NCBI RefSeq assembly: GCF_025370935.1
Contig: NC_133474.1
Location: 21,105,560 to 21,169,559 of the forward strand
DNA length: 64,000 nt
DNA from: Choristoneura fumiferana
Taxonomy: Eukaryota; Arthropoda; Insecta; Lepidoptera; Tortricidae
Reading direction: 5' to 3'
The number at the start of each line of letters is the position of its first letter. Positions within the stretch are counted from its first letter, which is position 1. Under the pieces are notes generated by a model. It searched no databases. It had not been told where the DNA came from and saw only the letters and a program-made list of their open reading frames with translations. This document shows positions 1-9,488 of this stretch, piece after piece. Position numbers and translations under genes: made by a program.

Positions 1-200
1 GGCCGACGTGGATCCGACTTTATACTGATTTCTACCGGCAGATTCAATCCACATTATTATTGGTGAGGAGGATACTCTAAAATACAATTTTTGATGTTCC
101 CAGGATATCCTATGACAGCCATTTTTAGAGTTCTGTACCTCAAGGAAAAAACGGAATCATTATAGCAGGGATGCACAAGATTTATTAGGATATGGATTAA
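1..200. other. Left flank outside the 20-kb duplication
   Basis: No reading frame or RNA gene is visible. A stretch around 120-160 (gttctgtacctcaaggaaaa) resembles sequence near 2,885-2,910 and is probably repeat-derived. I do not find this segment upstream of copy B, so the left edge of the duplication lies just to its right. Confidence 0.5.
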
Positions 201-352
201 TTATACGAATGTTTGTTGTCGGGTCTTTGATGTTTCATATGTATTTATCTATATAAATATGTTTACCCGTTGCCTAGTATCTATAGTACAAGCTTTGCTT
301 AGTTTGGAACTAGGTCAATTGGTGTCAAGTGTCCCATGATATTTTTTTTTTT
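201..352 (+). mobile_element. SINE fragment, 3' portion
   Basis: The segment contains tacgaatgtttgttgtcggg, then the body motif gcctagtatctatagtacaa, and ends in taggtcaattggtgtcaagt followed by cccatgatat and a T run. This is the 3' part of a tRNA-derived SINE whose head appears at 52,860, 60,328 and, reversed, at 22,043. Homology to copy B starts inside this element, so it marks the duplication breakpoint. Confidence 0.75.
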
Positions 353-404
353 GCTATTGGTATTAGATTGCGGCCACACGTCAGCAAGGGCGCAAGGGCT
401 TCTT

Positions 405-605
405 GCGTAACGTTTCGTTTTTCATTTCGCAAACTCTAAAACTGTAAATATTTCCGGATTTATTTCAGGGGCATCGTGTAGAACCCTTTAAGTTAGGTTA
501 GGTTAGTTTTATAAAAACCCTGAAATATTTACAGTTTCAGAAATATTAAACATCTGTGAATTGAAATTTTGCGAAATGAAACAGTTTCCCAAACGTTATT
601 CGCCG
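405..605. mobile_element. MITE-like element with long imperfect TIRs
   Basis: The left arm (cgtaacgtttcg, catttcgcaaa, actgtaaatatttc) is repeated inverted at the right (gaaatatttacagtttcag, gcgaaatgaaacag, cgttattcg). The centre carries gttaggttaggttag. There is no coding capacity. The same family recurs at 30,002-30,205, and a relative lies at 52,024-52,209. Confidence 0.7.
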
Positions 606-830
606 AAACATTAGTAAACCGCAAGGACGACGTTTAGAATACAAACTCTTATTTATTTCTTCTTCCCTCGCAAACTTTTCTAAACAGTACATCTTCACGA
701 CATTCAAAATAGCAATTCCACTGGCAACTTTCCGCGGCGCTTTGTTGCCACGATAAAACAAAGGTCGCCTAATGTGGCGGAAAATTCGTTCGCCACCGCT
801 TCTGGCCCTATAATACGAAGTGCAAAATTC

Positions 831-915
831 GAACTTCGTATGTTGCCGTCCCTCTAACACTTATATTATTTAATACGTGAGTGAGAGGGACGGTACAATA
901 CGGTAATTTCGTGGT
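831..915. repeat. Short inverted-repeat (foldback) element
   Basis: The arms gccgtccctctaacac and gtgagagggacggtac are inverted around an AT-rich centre. A longer relative with the same core lies at 22,965-23,088. The 104-codon minus-strand open frame that overlaps this region crosses two unrelated repeats and is not supported as a gene. Confidence 0.6.
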
Positions 916-1164
916 AGTCCTCTTGTTGCTTGGTGCAGATAACTCACCGCGAGGCAAGTTGCGCGCGTAGCGGGAAGAAATGTATAAAGTGCACTATCTT
1001 TTGCGACGTGTGTACTTTTAAGCTGTATGAGCAAGGGCCATTATAATGTGTACTGACTACGTGTAGAAATCACTGACTCAAGATAGCATATCTACTGTTA
1101 AATTAAGTTATTTAAAATGTCTTGTGCTGTAAGTCTTTGAATAGGTACTTAACAATAAAATTAT

Positions 1165-1500
1165 AAACCGGATTCTTCTCAACAGATTTTTTTCCGAATC
1201 GGTGGTAGACTTTTAAACATTCATAAACGTATGTTATAGCCTAAATCGAATAAAGAAAGAAATCGAAGAACGAAAAAAAGAGAGCCTAATTGGTCTGTCT
1301 TTTTACTGCGTCATCATTTTAGGGGTTGATTGTCTAAAATAAAAAAAAATAGTTTAGGAGATTTTCATATAAAATTTCACGCTTTTTTTCACACCTTACG
1401 TTTAATAGCTGAAACCCGGGTTCGATTTTCCATGTCACGCCGTCTCTGTTTATTTGAACACACAGAGACGGCATCACAGATATCTCTCAAATAAAATGTA
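1165..1500. repeat. Dispersed repeat fragments including an 11-bp stem palindrome
   Basis: Positions 1,165-1,260 (ccgaatcggtggtagac, then cattcataaacg) resemble 62,940-63,030. Positions 1,439-1,472 form a perfect 11-bp stem, gccgtctctgt with acagagacggc. The sequence after it (catcacagatatc) resembles 7,112-7,150. These are non-coding repeat pieces of unassigned class. Confidence 0.5.
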
Positions 1501-1676
1501 TCAATGAAACAGACTCTTACCATGTTGACGCGAGCAGGCAGCAGACTTCAAACTAAAATTAAATCTCCACCGAGTGACAGTAGGATCACAGTGTTGTGAT
1601 TGGCTGACTGACGTAACTAGTAATTTGCTATACGGGTATTGACGTCCCATTATGATGTGCCAAATAGACAACATTT

Positions 1677-2145
1677 TAAGAGCGTTATCACATTCTTCTT
1701 CTTCTTCTTCGTCGTGTTCTTCATTCCTGAAGGTCGTGCCCGTCTTGAAAAGCCTTTACGGAGACGTTGACGAACTACTGCTACTGTTTTCACATTATCC
1801 GATCCGATATCGGTATCAAACGACGATGGACGACACCCGATAGCCGACACTATGTGCTGTTGTCACATAGTTTCGACAAAATTGTTCCAATACGGCCGGC
1901 TCGAAATGGCCGCCACGCATCGGGCTCTGCGCACACAGAGACAATTTAGATCACACATACAAACATTATCGACCGACAGCCCACGAGCGTCCGATGGTGC
2001 TGCCAACATATCGGTGTCAGTTCCGATATGCGATATCAGGCCGGACAATGTGAAAGACAGGTCCATATTTCATACATTTCACTTTCCCCGATGTCTATCG
2101 TCGTCCGATAACGGTATCGGATCGGATGATGTGAAAACGCTCTTA
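1677..2145. mobile_element. TIR element (MITE-like), left arm interrupted
   Basis: Terminal motifs are taagagcgtt at the left and aacgctctta at the right. The inner arms cacattatccgatccgatat and tatcggatcggatgatgtg are inverted. A ~98-bp block beginning with TTC repeats (about 1,693-1,790) sits between the outer tip and the inner arm and is bracketed by similar octamers (ttatcaca, ttttcaca), which suggests a nested insertion. No transposase is present. Confidence 0.7.
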
Positions 2146-2173
2146 GAGCGTGACCGTAACCGTGGTGATACAC

Positions 2174-2377
2174 CAGATTATCATCAGTAGGGGAATCCGC
2201 GGGTAAGCACAAGTCTTCCATAAACACATCTTTTATAAATTTTCCAGCATTAAACAATTCTCTTGCGACATCTCCAGATGGCACCACGTGAGCCAGCGAA
2301 GCGTGCTGTGACAGATGCGACACGATTCTCTGTATATCCTCCATACGTTTTAAACGTGGTAACATTTTATAAGAAAT
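2174..2377 (-). CDS. Candidate internal exon of an unrecognised gene (copy A)
   Basis: On the minus strand this 204-bp segment (68 codons, phase 0 to 0) is fully open. It follows a plausible splice acceptor: a CTAAT branch-like motif at 2,391-2,395, then ctttgctgctag. It ends CTG before GTGTAT, a possible donor. An ATG lies at codon 5 and the residues after it read MLPRLKRMEDIQRIVSHL. The composition is protein-like, balanced in charged and aliphatic residues, unlike nearby shadow frames. I do not recognise the family and see no partner exons. It could instead be a gene fragment captured beside the MITE at 1,677-2,145. The copy B version differs by one substitution, giving A-V-S instead of A-D-S. 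Confidence 0.35.
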
Positions 2378-2498
2378 CTAGCAGCAAAGTATTAGCAAGT
2401 ACATTTCTGTTATAATAATATGATCTTAATGATTTTCACTCATAATTAATAGGTACCACGATCGGGACTTATCATACTAACAGTCGAGGAATATTTAC

Positions 2499-2608
2499 CT
2501 CGATGTTTTGACCACATTACAGTGGCCGTGGTCACGAGTAGACTACTCTACCACTGTTTTTCTGTCTATTCGTGATCACGGCCACTGTAATGTGGTCGAT
2601 ATGTCGAG
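2499..2608. repeat. Foldback hairpin element with ~43-bp arms
   Basis: The left arm (ctcgatgttttgaccacatt then acagtggccgtggtcacga) is mirrored by the right arm (tcgtgatcacggccactgt then aatgtggtcgatatgtcgag), with a loop of about 24 bases. It is the same length, and looks unchanged, at 32,101-32,210. No coding capacity. Confidence 0.85.
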
Positions 2609-3129
2609 ATAATTATTACAATACAATTCAATGACTTAATTGTACACCACAAATAGTAAGCTATATGGAAAACTGGTATACAGAGAGAAAATTACAAGGT
2701 TCTTACTCGTGTCTTTTCTACGAAAAAGTACTTACTATCTGGACAAAATGACTCATAACACTTGGCTCCTGAAACCAACTTTGGCATATCTTGCGACCTT
2801 CGTCCAACTCTCACCAGCCATCGACCCTAAAATCCGACTCTTTGGACTTTGTCCCTCCAGCGATACTGGAACGTCAGTTTTTAGGGTTCTGTACCTTAAA
2901 AGGAAAAAACGGAATTCTGTTAAATCGCTTTGTTGCCAATTTTCAATGACTTAAATCACTTTAAACTTCAGTGTTTCATATCTAGGTAGGTAAGCAATCT
3001 CCGACGTGTGAATGCACTCTCAACTCCGTAAAAGTCAGTGGTACCTACGTTGACGACTTTATAAACAAAGATTTTGCACCGATCCAATTAGTTTAATGTT
3101 CTTGAATGGAGACTGCAGTTCAGCAAGCG

Positions 3130-3283
3130 CAGCGTAGGACGTCCACCAACGAGATGGACGGATTATCTGGTTAAAGCCGTGAGTTCACGGTAAATGCAGG
3201 TTGCTTTCAATCAACCACCACCAATCCAACAGTGGATGTTTTACGGCTGATGTGATGATAATGATGATGATGATGATGATAAA
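3130..3283 (+). pseudogene. 5'-truncated LINE 3' end (RT C-terminus remnant)
   Basis: The frame starting at gtaggacgtccaccaacg encodes VGRPPTRWTDYLVKA, the conserved C-terminal tail of a lepidopteran endonuclease-reverse transcriptase. It is followed by stops, then aacagtggatgttttacgg and a (GATGAT)n tail. It is a dead, heavily truncated copy. Confidence 0.75.
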
Positions 3284-3649
3284 TAGTCTAGGTAGGTATA
3301 AGTGGGGTAACATTTAGTTATGTTTTTTTTCCTGTATTTTCCATAATAAATAAGTTATATTACTACTTCAAATCTAAATTTTCCACTGAATCACAAACTT
3401 TAATGGCGGAGACAATCAGCAGTTCCATCCCTCGGGGTTTCTCTCGATTAGCCGGTGCCATTTTTAATTCCCATCCCATCAATATTAATTCAATCGTAGT
3501 AACTAAGTTATCGCGTTTGGTATAAATCTCAAGTAAGTATAGTGAAATTTATAAATTTCATAATGGGACAAGGTTTTGTAAACTTTTATGATGGACAGTT
3601 TTTTTTATTGTTATATATTTTTTGACGATTTTCATTTTATAGTTTTACA
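3284..3649. other. Non-coding stretch, nothing identified
   Basis: AT-rich DNA with short T runs. No open frame of interest, no RNA gene and no clear repeat boundary. Confidence 0.5.
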
Positions 3650-3790
3650 CGAGTTTAAACTTGCAATTTATTTGTATGCCTGTGGGCCAAACATATTAGT
3701 AATACCAATTACGTTGTAACACATTGTGTATAATTGTAAACACCTATGTTGACAAAATAAAGATACTTTGACTTTGACTTTGACTTTGAA
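3650..3790 (+). mobile_element. LINE 3' tail with (TTTGAC)n
   Basis: The sequence tttgtatgcctgtgggccaa, then an AATAAA (aaaataaagatac), ends in about four repeats of tttgac. The tail repeats at 17,690-17,835 and in both copy B equivalents. Only the 3' end is present, with no RT domain. Confidence 0.75.
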
Positions 3791-4464
3791 AGTTTTTCTT
3801 GTAGATGCATTTCAAAATGGCGTTTTTCTGGTTGGACGTATAATTTCGAATTGCCTCTAACTCTTTATTGTTTTGTAATGACCTAGTCTATGCTATTGCT
3901 GTTACTACTACCAACTTGACTAGTTTTTTGTCATCAATGACTGAGTAAAAACATCGGTGACTAACTGTGACATTTTACTATAATTTTACTAACAATAGAT
4001 GATAAGTTATTCATATGCTTTTTACTAACAAAATGGATGTAATTGTCTGAGTAAATAAATAAATGAAAAATAATTTTAACAAATTCGTTCAAACTTAACG
4101 AGACCGGCTTGCCTTAATCCACAGTGCAACCCCTTTCATTAATATACAAGACACTATAATTGGGGGTTGAGGGGTCGGGGTTGGAGTCCCGAGGAGGCCA
4201 ATAACACGAAACGGGTGTGGTCAGGCAAAGTTTGGGAAGCATTGCCCTCTGGTGGCCGATTTTGGGTTGCCATGTTTATGATAAAGTTGTAACGGTAAGT
4301 ATGCATTGTTTCGGCGTGTGCTAGGCAAGTGCATGGTAACACCGGAGGAATTTAATAGAAAAATAAAGGAAATAATTAAATAAGTAACTATAAAGGCTAC
4401 CAAATTTTTTTCAAACCCTAGCCAAAAAAAAGGAAATTATAATCACAAAAACAACTCAGTGTAG

Positions 4465-4922
4465 GTACAGTCAAACATCATGATTCAGTCAACCTTTGTG
4501 CTACTAATGTCATGTTGACATCTCATACTTTTGTCAATCGAATCATGATTCGATTTGTAGCATTCGAACATGGCGGATGTAGACGATATCTAATTTTGGT
4601 ATTTCTGCTTCTTTGGCTAGTTGAAGTATAATTTTTATAGTGTTTTATGCGGCGATTAACCTTAACAGTAAACAGTGATCACAAAATTCTACATTGCTCT
4701 CGTGTCTGACATTTTTTAATGCGCAAGTGGTCTCCGCGTGGTTTCTGGAATTTTGCTCAGTTGCAAAAACTACAATCGCGTACAACATGCATAAGTGAAT
4801 ATATTATCTTTAATAATGACATTGACCAGCCTTATACATAAAGAGGAATAAAATCGAATCATAGTGAAATTGATTGTTAAAAGGTTCCACCCTGGGTTAT
4901 GATTCAATTTGTTCGACTGTAC
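4465..4922. mobile_element. TIR element (MITE-like), copy A form
   Basis: The left terminus gtacagtcaaaca is mirrored by tgttcgactgtac at the right. The interior holds atgtcatgttgacat, a near-palindrome. In copy A the element contains the extra 316-bp block at 4,546-4,861; in copy B it instead carries a poly(A) retroelement in its left end. Confidence 0.7.
4546..4861. mobile_element. 316-bp block present only in copy A, bounded by inverted TGATTCGATTT
   Basis: The block starts tgattcgatttg and ends aaatcgaatca, an 11-bp inverted repeat. It is flanked by a direct atcgaatca. Copy B has one uninterrupted atcgaatca followed directly by tagtg (34,336 on). Either a small inverted-repeat transposon inserted here or copy B lost it by recombination between the 9-bp direct repeats. 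No coding capacity. Confidence 0.6.
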
Positions 4923-5305
4923 AAATTCTTTCAAATGTGAAATAAGTGCGTTAAATAAAACATTTTGAACATAAGCTATTTTACTGATTATAGTTGATTG
5001 TATTTTTGTCATACTTTTATAGAATTTCAAGTCAATATGACTATGACTATTGGCATTTTAATTTAGCTTCGATGATTAAACCCACATAAAACCCACTAAC
5101 CACTAACAAAGCAAGTTAACGCCTATCCTAAACTATCCTACGTTGTTCTATTTTATGCTATACTATCCTACTAATATTAATTGAGATAGTTTCCCTTATT
5201 CTCGTAGTACCACCAACCTTTTGAAGATGCTCGAATGTTTCACTGTTTGTTACTCAATGAAGCAACAACGGTTTGACGAATTCAGCATTTATAGTTTATT
5301 TTTGT

Positions 5306-5360
5306 GGTAGGCCTATGTCCAGCAGTGGACGTCTTTCGGCTGACGTGATGATGATGTTGA
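5306..5360 (+). mobile_element. LINE 3' tail fragment
   Basis: The sequence ggcctatgtccagcagtgga, then cgtctttcggctgac and GATGATGATG, is the last ~50 bp of the same RT-encoding LINE family seen at 3,130, 8,826, 12,453 and 14,341. Confidence 0.75.
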
Positions 5361-5599
5361 TGAGTATTTTTATTTTGGAATTTATTTCTGTTTTAGTTTC
5401 AATATTTGGCGCATAGAAGATTTATAACCTAGATTAGCACGTGGGGTATTTCTTGTATGAAATGAATAAATTACACACAACCTAACTCACGCTTCTCTCA
5501 CTCTCTAGTTTGCTAAATGCAAATATTCACTCTACCCCACTGGTACTCATCTAGTTTACCACCATTTCCTTATGCACTTTGTTTAGAGACGACCAACTT

Positions 5600-6077
5600 G
5601 TCTCACCATGTCTCACTACCCTACTCTTACTATGACCCGTCTCACTATGTCTCACTACACCCTACTTTCACTATGACCCGTCTTCACTATGTCTCACTTT
5701 ACTACCCTACTCTCACTATGACCCGTCTCACTATGTCTCACTACCCTACTCTCACTATGACCCGTCTCACTATGTCTCACTACCCTACTTTCACTATGAC
5801 CCGTCTTCACTATGTCTCACTTTACTACCCTACTCTCACTATGACCCGTCTCACTATGTCTCATTACTTACTACTATGACTCACTATGTCTCTACCCTAC
5901 TTTACTATGACCCGTCTTCACTATGTCTCACTTTACTACCCTACTCTCACTATGACCCGTCTCACTATGTCTCACTACACCCTACTCTCACTATGACCCG
6001 TCTTCACTATGTCTCACTTTACTACCCTACTCACACTATGACCCGTCTCACTATGTCTCACTACCCTACTCTCACTT
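5600..6077 (+). repeat. Minisatellite, ~39-bp unit with variants
   Basis: Tandem units are built from ctcactatgacccgt, ctcactatgtctcacta and ccctactctcactatgac, with insertions of ttcac or ttacta. About 478 bp here against about 363 bp in copy B (35,068-35,430). Open frames of 67-120 codons through it come from the repeat lacking stop codons and are not genes. Confidence 0.93.
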
Positions 6078-6312
6078 AGCCCCGCTGTTCTAAAATCTAG
6101 GCACAAATCCGCTAACTCGCAGATTCGCAATAAATATCGGCCACTAGCCAATAAAGCGTTTAGGTATTCGTTGCGCCGCCGACATAACACATTCCGTTTA
6201 GTGCACCGGACGCATTGCCCGAGTCATAAGCGGCAGCGTTCTTTAAAGGTACCCGCGTTCGGGGCAATCTTCTAAACAAGGCTCCTTTCACTAGGGCCGT
6301 ACATTACCTTAA

Positions 6313-6400
6313 GGCTGCGTTTCCACCAGAGATGTGCGAGGATGTGTTGCGAGGAATGTGTTTTTCATGAACCAATAGAAACGCTTCATTTACCTTCGCT
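6313..6400 (+). mobile_element. Half of a MITE (single arm)
   Basis: The sequence gcgtttccaccagagatgtg, then gaggatgtgttgcgagg and gaaccaatagaaacgcttc, matches one terminal arm of the full element at 11,465-11,662. Confidence 0.65.
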
Positions 6401-6707
6401 CCGCTTGGCTGTTTCAACTAGAGCTGTGCTGTACAAGGATAGATAAATTAAGCGTTAGCGTAATATTTTGGGGACACATCTGGAGACCCTGTTTTTACAG
6501 CTCGTAATGGACTGAGTCTACCTCCCAAATTTTGTTGAAATCGGAGAGATAAACTCAGGGTACAACTTTAAATAGAAATGCCCCTCTGCAATGCGTGCAG
6601 TAATTCTAAAGTGCGTGAAATCTCGATTCACGCTGGGATCGCATGAAAACTTACGGTCCAATTTTAGATAGAGGGTTTTTCGAAATCAATTTAATACGAG
6701 AAGTATC

Positions 6708-6984
6708 TTTTTTTTTATTCGACTGGATGGCAAACGAGCAAGTGGGTCTCCTGATGGTAAGAGGTCACCACCGCCTATAGACACCTGCGACACCAGGGGG
6801 ATTGCAGATGCGTTGCCAACCTAGAGGCCTAAGATGGGATACCTCAAGTGCCAGTGATTTCACCGGCTGTCTTACTCTCCACGCCGAAACACAACAGTGC
6901 AGGCACTGCTGCTTCACGGCAGGATTAGCGAGCAAGACGGTGGTAGCAATCCGGGTGGACCTTGCACAAGGTCCCACCACTTTC
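6708..6984 (-). mobile_element. Poly(A)-type retroelement 3' end, reversed
   Basis: A T run precedes attcgactggatggcaaacg; the other end is ggtcccaccac. The same element in the opposite orientation at 59,835-60,113 ends in gaataaaaaaaaaaa, so this copy is reversed. A further copy is at 36,057-36,335. The ~70-codon frames within it are repeat-derived. Confidence 0.75.
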
Positions 6985-8134
6985 AAAAAATATAATATCT
7001 AAGCAATAGAATATAATAAAGACCGAAAACGATAACGAAAGTTATAATTATAATGCTAATAGACTAAGAGCCCTGTTAACCACTCTGTTTATTCGAACAA
7101 AACATACAGAGACTGCATCACAGATATCAGTCACATAAAAATTATCAACGCGTTGTGAAACAGGCCTTCAGTCTAAAATATTCTATTCTAAATTATAATG
7201 ATTTGAGAGAATTTCGCGTCCGTAATACGTATTTTCATTTGTTTATTTTATGTAATGTCACAAATAAAAGTTTTCCTTTTGTCTTCCTAAATCGCTACCG
7301 CCCCTCCCCTGCGCCAGCGCATCGCACAACCCGCCGGACGCGCATAACGAATGTCCAAACACTGAATAGCTGATGAACAATTTGCATACGAGACTCGTCG
7401 GTGACACGGCGGCTTAGGCTCTGCCTGTATTGATTTGGATCTATACTGGCTTGTATCGACTATTTTAATTAAGACTTCATAAGTTCCAATATTGGAACGT
7501 TTTGATCCCAGAGTAGAAAAATCAAGAGGAAATAGCATGTCGATGAGACACACTGAAAATAAGATCAAAAGAGCATAGGAACTATTCACAGTACGGTTGT
7601 TTTATCATTATAGTAACGTCCATTTCATCGTCAAATTTGATAAAGAAGCGGCTACACCGCTGCTCAAAATACGGCGACGATTTATACGACGACAAAGCTT
7701 CAAGATTTTATCGCATACCCTCCGTATCGCTGCTTAAAATAAACCCGGATTTTTAATCCCACGGAAAAAATGTAAACAAAGTTTCGTCATTGTCAAAGTG
7801 ACTTTTCAGGGGATTTCAAGGTATGGGCCTGCTAGAAATATTATAATTTTCGATAAAAGAGCCGTTTTGACCGAGAAGTACTTGGACCGGAGTCCATCCT
7901 TTCATATAAAAATAAACGAAAAAGTAACAATGAACCACTTAACTACAATAAAAATATAACGACAATGTCGACAGTAAAAAAAATAACAGAACAAGAGTCA
8001 CTGCAAAACGATTACGAATTCAGTCTCGAATGTTAGAGCATTGAGTGACGTCTCGCGTCGAGCGGCCCACAGATTAAAAACCCGGGTGTGTGCCAGGACA
8101 AGAAATAAATTATGCATACGAAAACAGTACTCTC
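6985..8134. other. Non-coding DNA with repeat traces
   Basis: No supported gene. Positions 7,080-7,150 resemble the repeat at 1,440-1,500. A GC-richer patch at 7,295-7,345 (cgctaccgcccctcccc) is unchanged in copy B. The 100-codon minus-strand frame at 7,287-7,589 has no recognisable domain. Confidence 0.5.
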
Positions 8135-8345
8135 TTTGAAAATACAAACTGAAATATAGATGCACAGAAAAACCAGAAAAATAAGACCAGCACTGGGAAT
8201 CGAACCCAGGTCCTCGGTATTCCGTACCGCGTGCTACTGCTGGTCAACGGTACAGACACGAACATCTATACCGTAGCCCTCATCGAGAAACTTTCGACAC
8301 TCCATTGGAACCAACCGCTTGTCGTTACTAAGCAATCAAATTAAG
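8135..8345. mobile_element. tRNA-like element, partial (single TIR arm)
   Basis: The left end (tttgaaaatacaaactgaa, atagatgcacagaaaaacc, gaaaaataagacc) matches the left arm of the complete element at 14,789-15,177. The tRNA-like core at 8,185-8,245 has lost its D-arm segment (the ataccgctacaccact present at 14,889-14,904). The inverted right arm is missing. Confidence 0.7.
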
Positions 8346-8439
8346 ATTGTTTTTTTTTAATCTTTTTGTATTCTTTAAATTGTACAATTGAAAACATTTT
8401 GATCTATTTATTACACTCTTAAGAAGGGAAGTTGCGTTT

Positions 8440-8680
8440 AATTTTATCAATTTTCAAGAGCAAAAGGATAACGAGAAATTCCTAACACGTTTGTCGTCTT
8501 AAAAAATATCACCGCACCGTTTTCTCCCGTCCTCGTGCACCTTAAAAATGGCATCGCTCCCGGATAATCGACGGGCCGCGGGCCTCCAGCGACCCGCCGG
8601 ACCGTCGCAATATCCGGCCCGTGAACGACTCGGCTCGCCGGAAATTTCATCAAATCTGTCGGACTCTATTTTGATAGCTA
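8440..8680. other. GC-rich patch in AT-rich DNA
   Basis: Around 8,545-8,645 the sequence is unusually GC-rich (gacgggccgcgggcctccag). It looks identical in copy B. A 47-codon plus-strand frame starting at 8,548 has no recognised homology. It could be a promoter-like or conserved non-coding element, or an unrecognised exon. Confidence 0.35.
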
Positions 8681-8825
8681 CTGCTGTTTGAATGTATTTA
8701 ATTGATATTGCGCGTGCGTCAGTACGCTGCGATGCGATTCGAAGACGGTAGGTAATTTAGAGATGACCGTTGGGGTCTCGAATGGACACCGCAAATCAAC
8801 GAGATAAACAGATGACTTAATTACA

Positions 8826-8937
8826 ACCGCGAGTTCACGGTGGAGTAGGCCGCTTCCGACCGAAGCAACTGGAGGTCTATGGGGGAGGCCTATGCCCAGC
8901 CGTGGACGTCTTACGGCTGATGATGATGATGATGTGT
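8826..8937 (+). pseudogene. LINE 3' end (RT C-terminus remnant)
   Basis: This is a frame-broken version of the LINE C-terminal tail, ending gaggcctatgcccagccgtg, gacgtcttacggctga and (TGATGA)n. A 5'-truncated dead copy of the same family as 12,453-12,786. Confidence 0.75.
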
Positions 8938-9249
8938 AATTTATGATGGCTTCAATCATACGGTGCAAAATAGTTTTGCTACACATTGCTGAGCTGCGGA
9001 CGGCGGTCGAAACGCTTTTAGAGGTCCACCCAGATAGTTAAAGCACTTACTTGATCCACGCACTTTACACACAAGAAAAATTATAGACCTTTTCTTGTGT
9101 GCGAAGTGTTCAAATTTCAACCTACGGTTGAGTAGAAGCTTGAAGCTCTTGAGCTTTATTATACAACTATAAAAAAAAGGTTAGGTTAAATTCCAAAGTT
9201 TAATCACAGCCAAGAACAAAAGAGTAAGCAAAATAACGACATCAGCCAA

Positions 9250-9420
9250 TTAGATAATATAGAGAAGGAGGAGGAGAGGAGGAGATTCAATTCAAACCCC
9301 AAGGTTATTTCACTATCTAATCTACAAATAGTATCATCATTGTTTCAATGCAGATGTATTTATTAATAGAATCAATAAGTACTATTGTGTAATAAGAATT
9401 ATCTCTCAGCGATAAACGAG
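9250..9420 (+). promoter_or_regulatory. Proximal upstream region of the SDR gene with GATA-type sites
   Basis: WGATAR-like motifs are visible at 9,252-9,257 (AGATAA), 9,313-9,318 (AGATAG on the minus strand), 9,399-9,404 (AGATAA on the minus strand) and around 9,410. A purine-rich GGAGGAGGAGAGGAGGAG lies near 9,267-9,284. In insects GATA factors drive midgut and fat-body genes; applying that here is inference. Confidence 0.45.
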
Positions 9421-9428
9421 TATAAAAG
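9421..9428 (+). promoter_or_regulatory. TATA box of the SDR gene (copy A)
   Basis: TATAAAAG stands 60 bp before the ATG. An initiator-like tacagtt lies about 35 bp downstream (near 9,455-9,461), giving a short leader of roughly 33 nt. The start context is caaacATGac, an acceptable insect Kozak sequence. Confidence 0.8.
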
Positions 9429-9488
9429 CCCAAGTGTCTCGTCTCTCCACATTATACAGTTATCGTTGCGCGGCGTACATAGACAAAC

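Noticed and set aside
471..515. gttaggttaggttag as an insect telomeric (TTAGG)n tract
   Set aside because: Only two to three units, inside the centre of a MITE-like element; no array.
546..860. 104-codon minus-strand frame kept in both copies (also 30,142-30,456)
   Set aside because: It spans two different inverted-repeat elements and has no recognisable domain. Conservation is expected from the overall identity of the duplication.
5517..6079. 120- and 67-codon frames with Thr-Met-Ser-His-Tyr repeats
   Set aside because: They are a by-product of a stop-free minisatellite; length and frame differ between the two copies.
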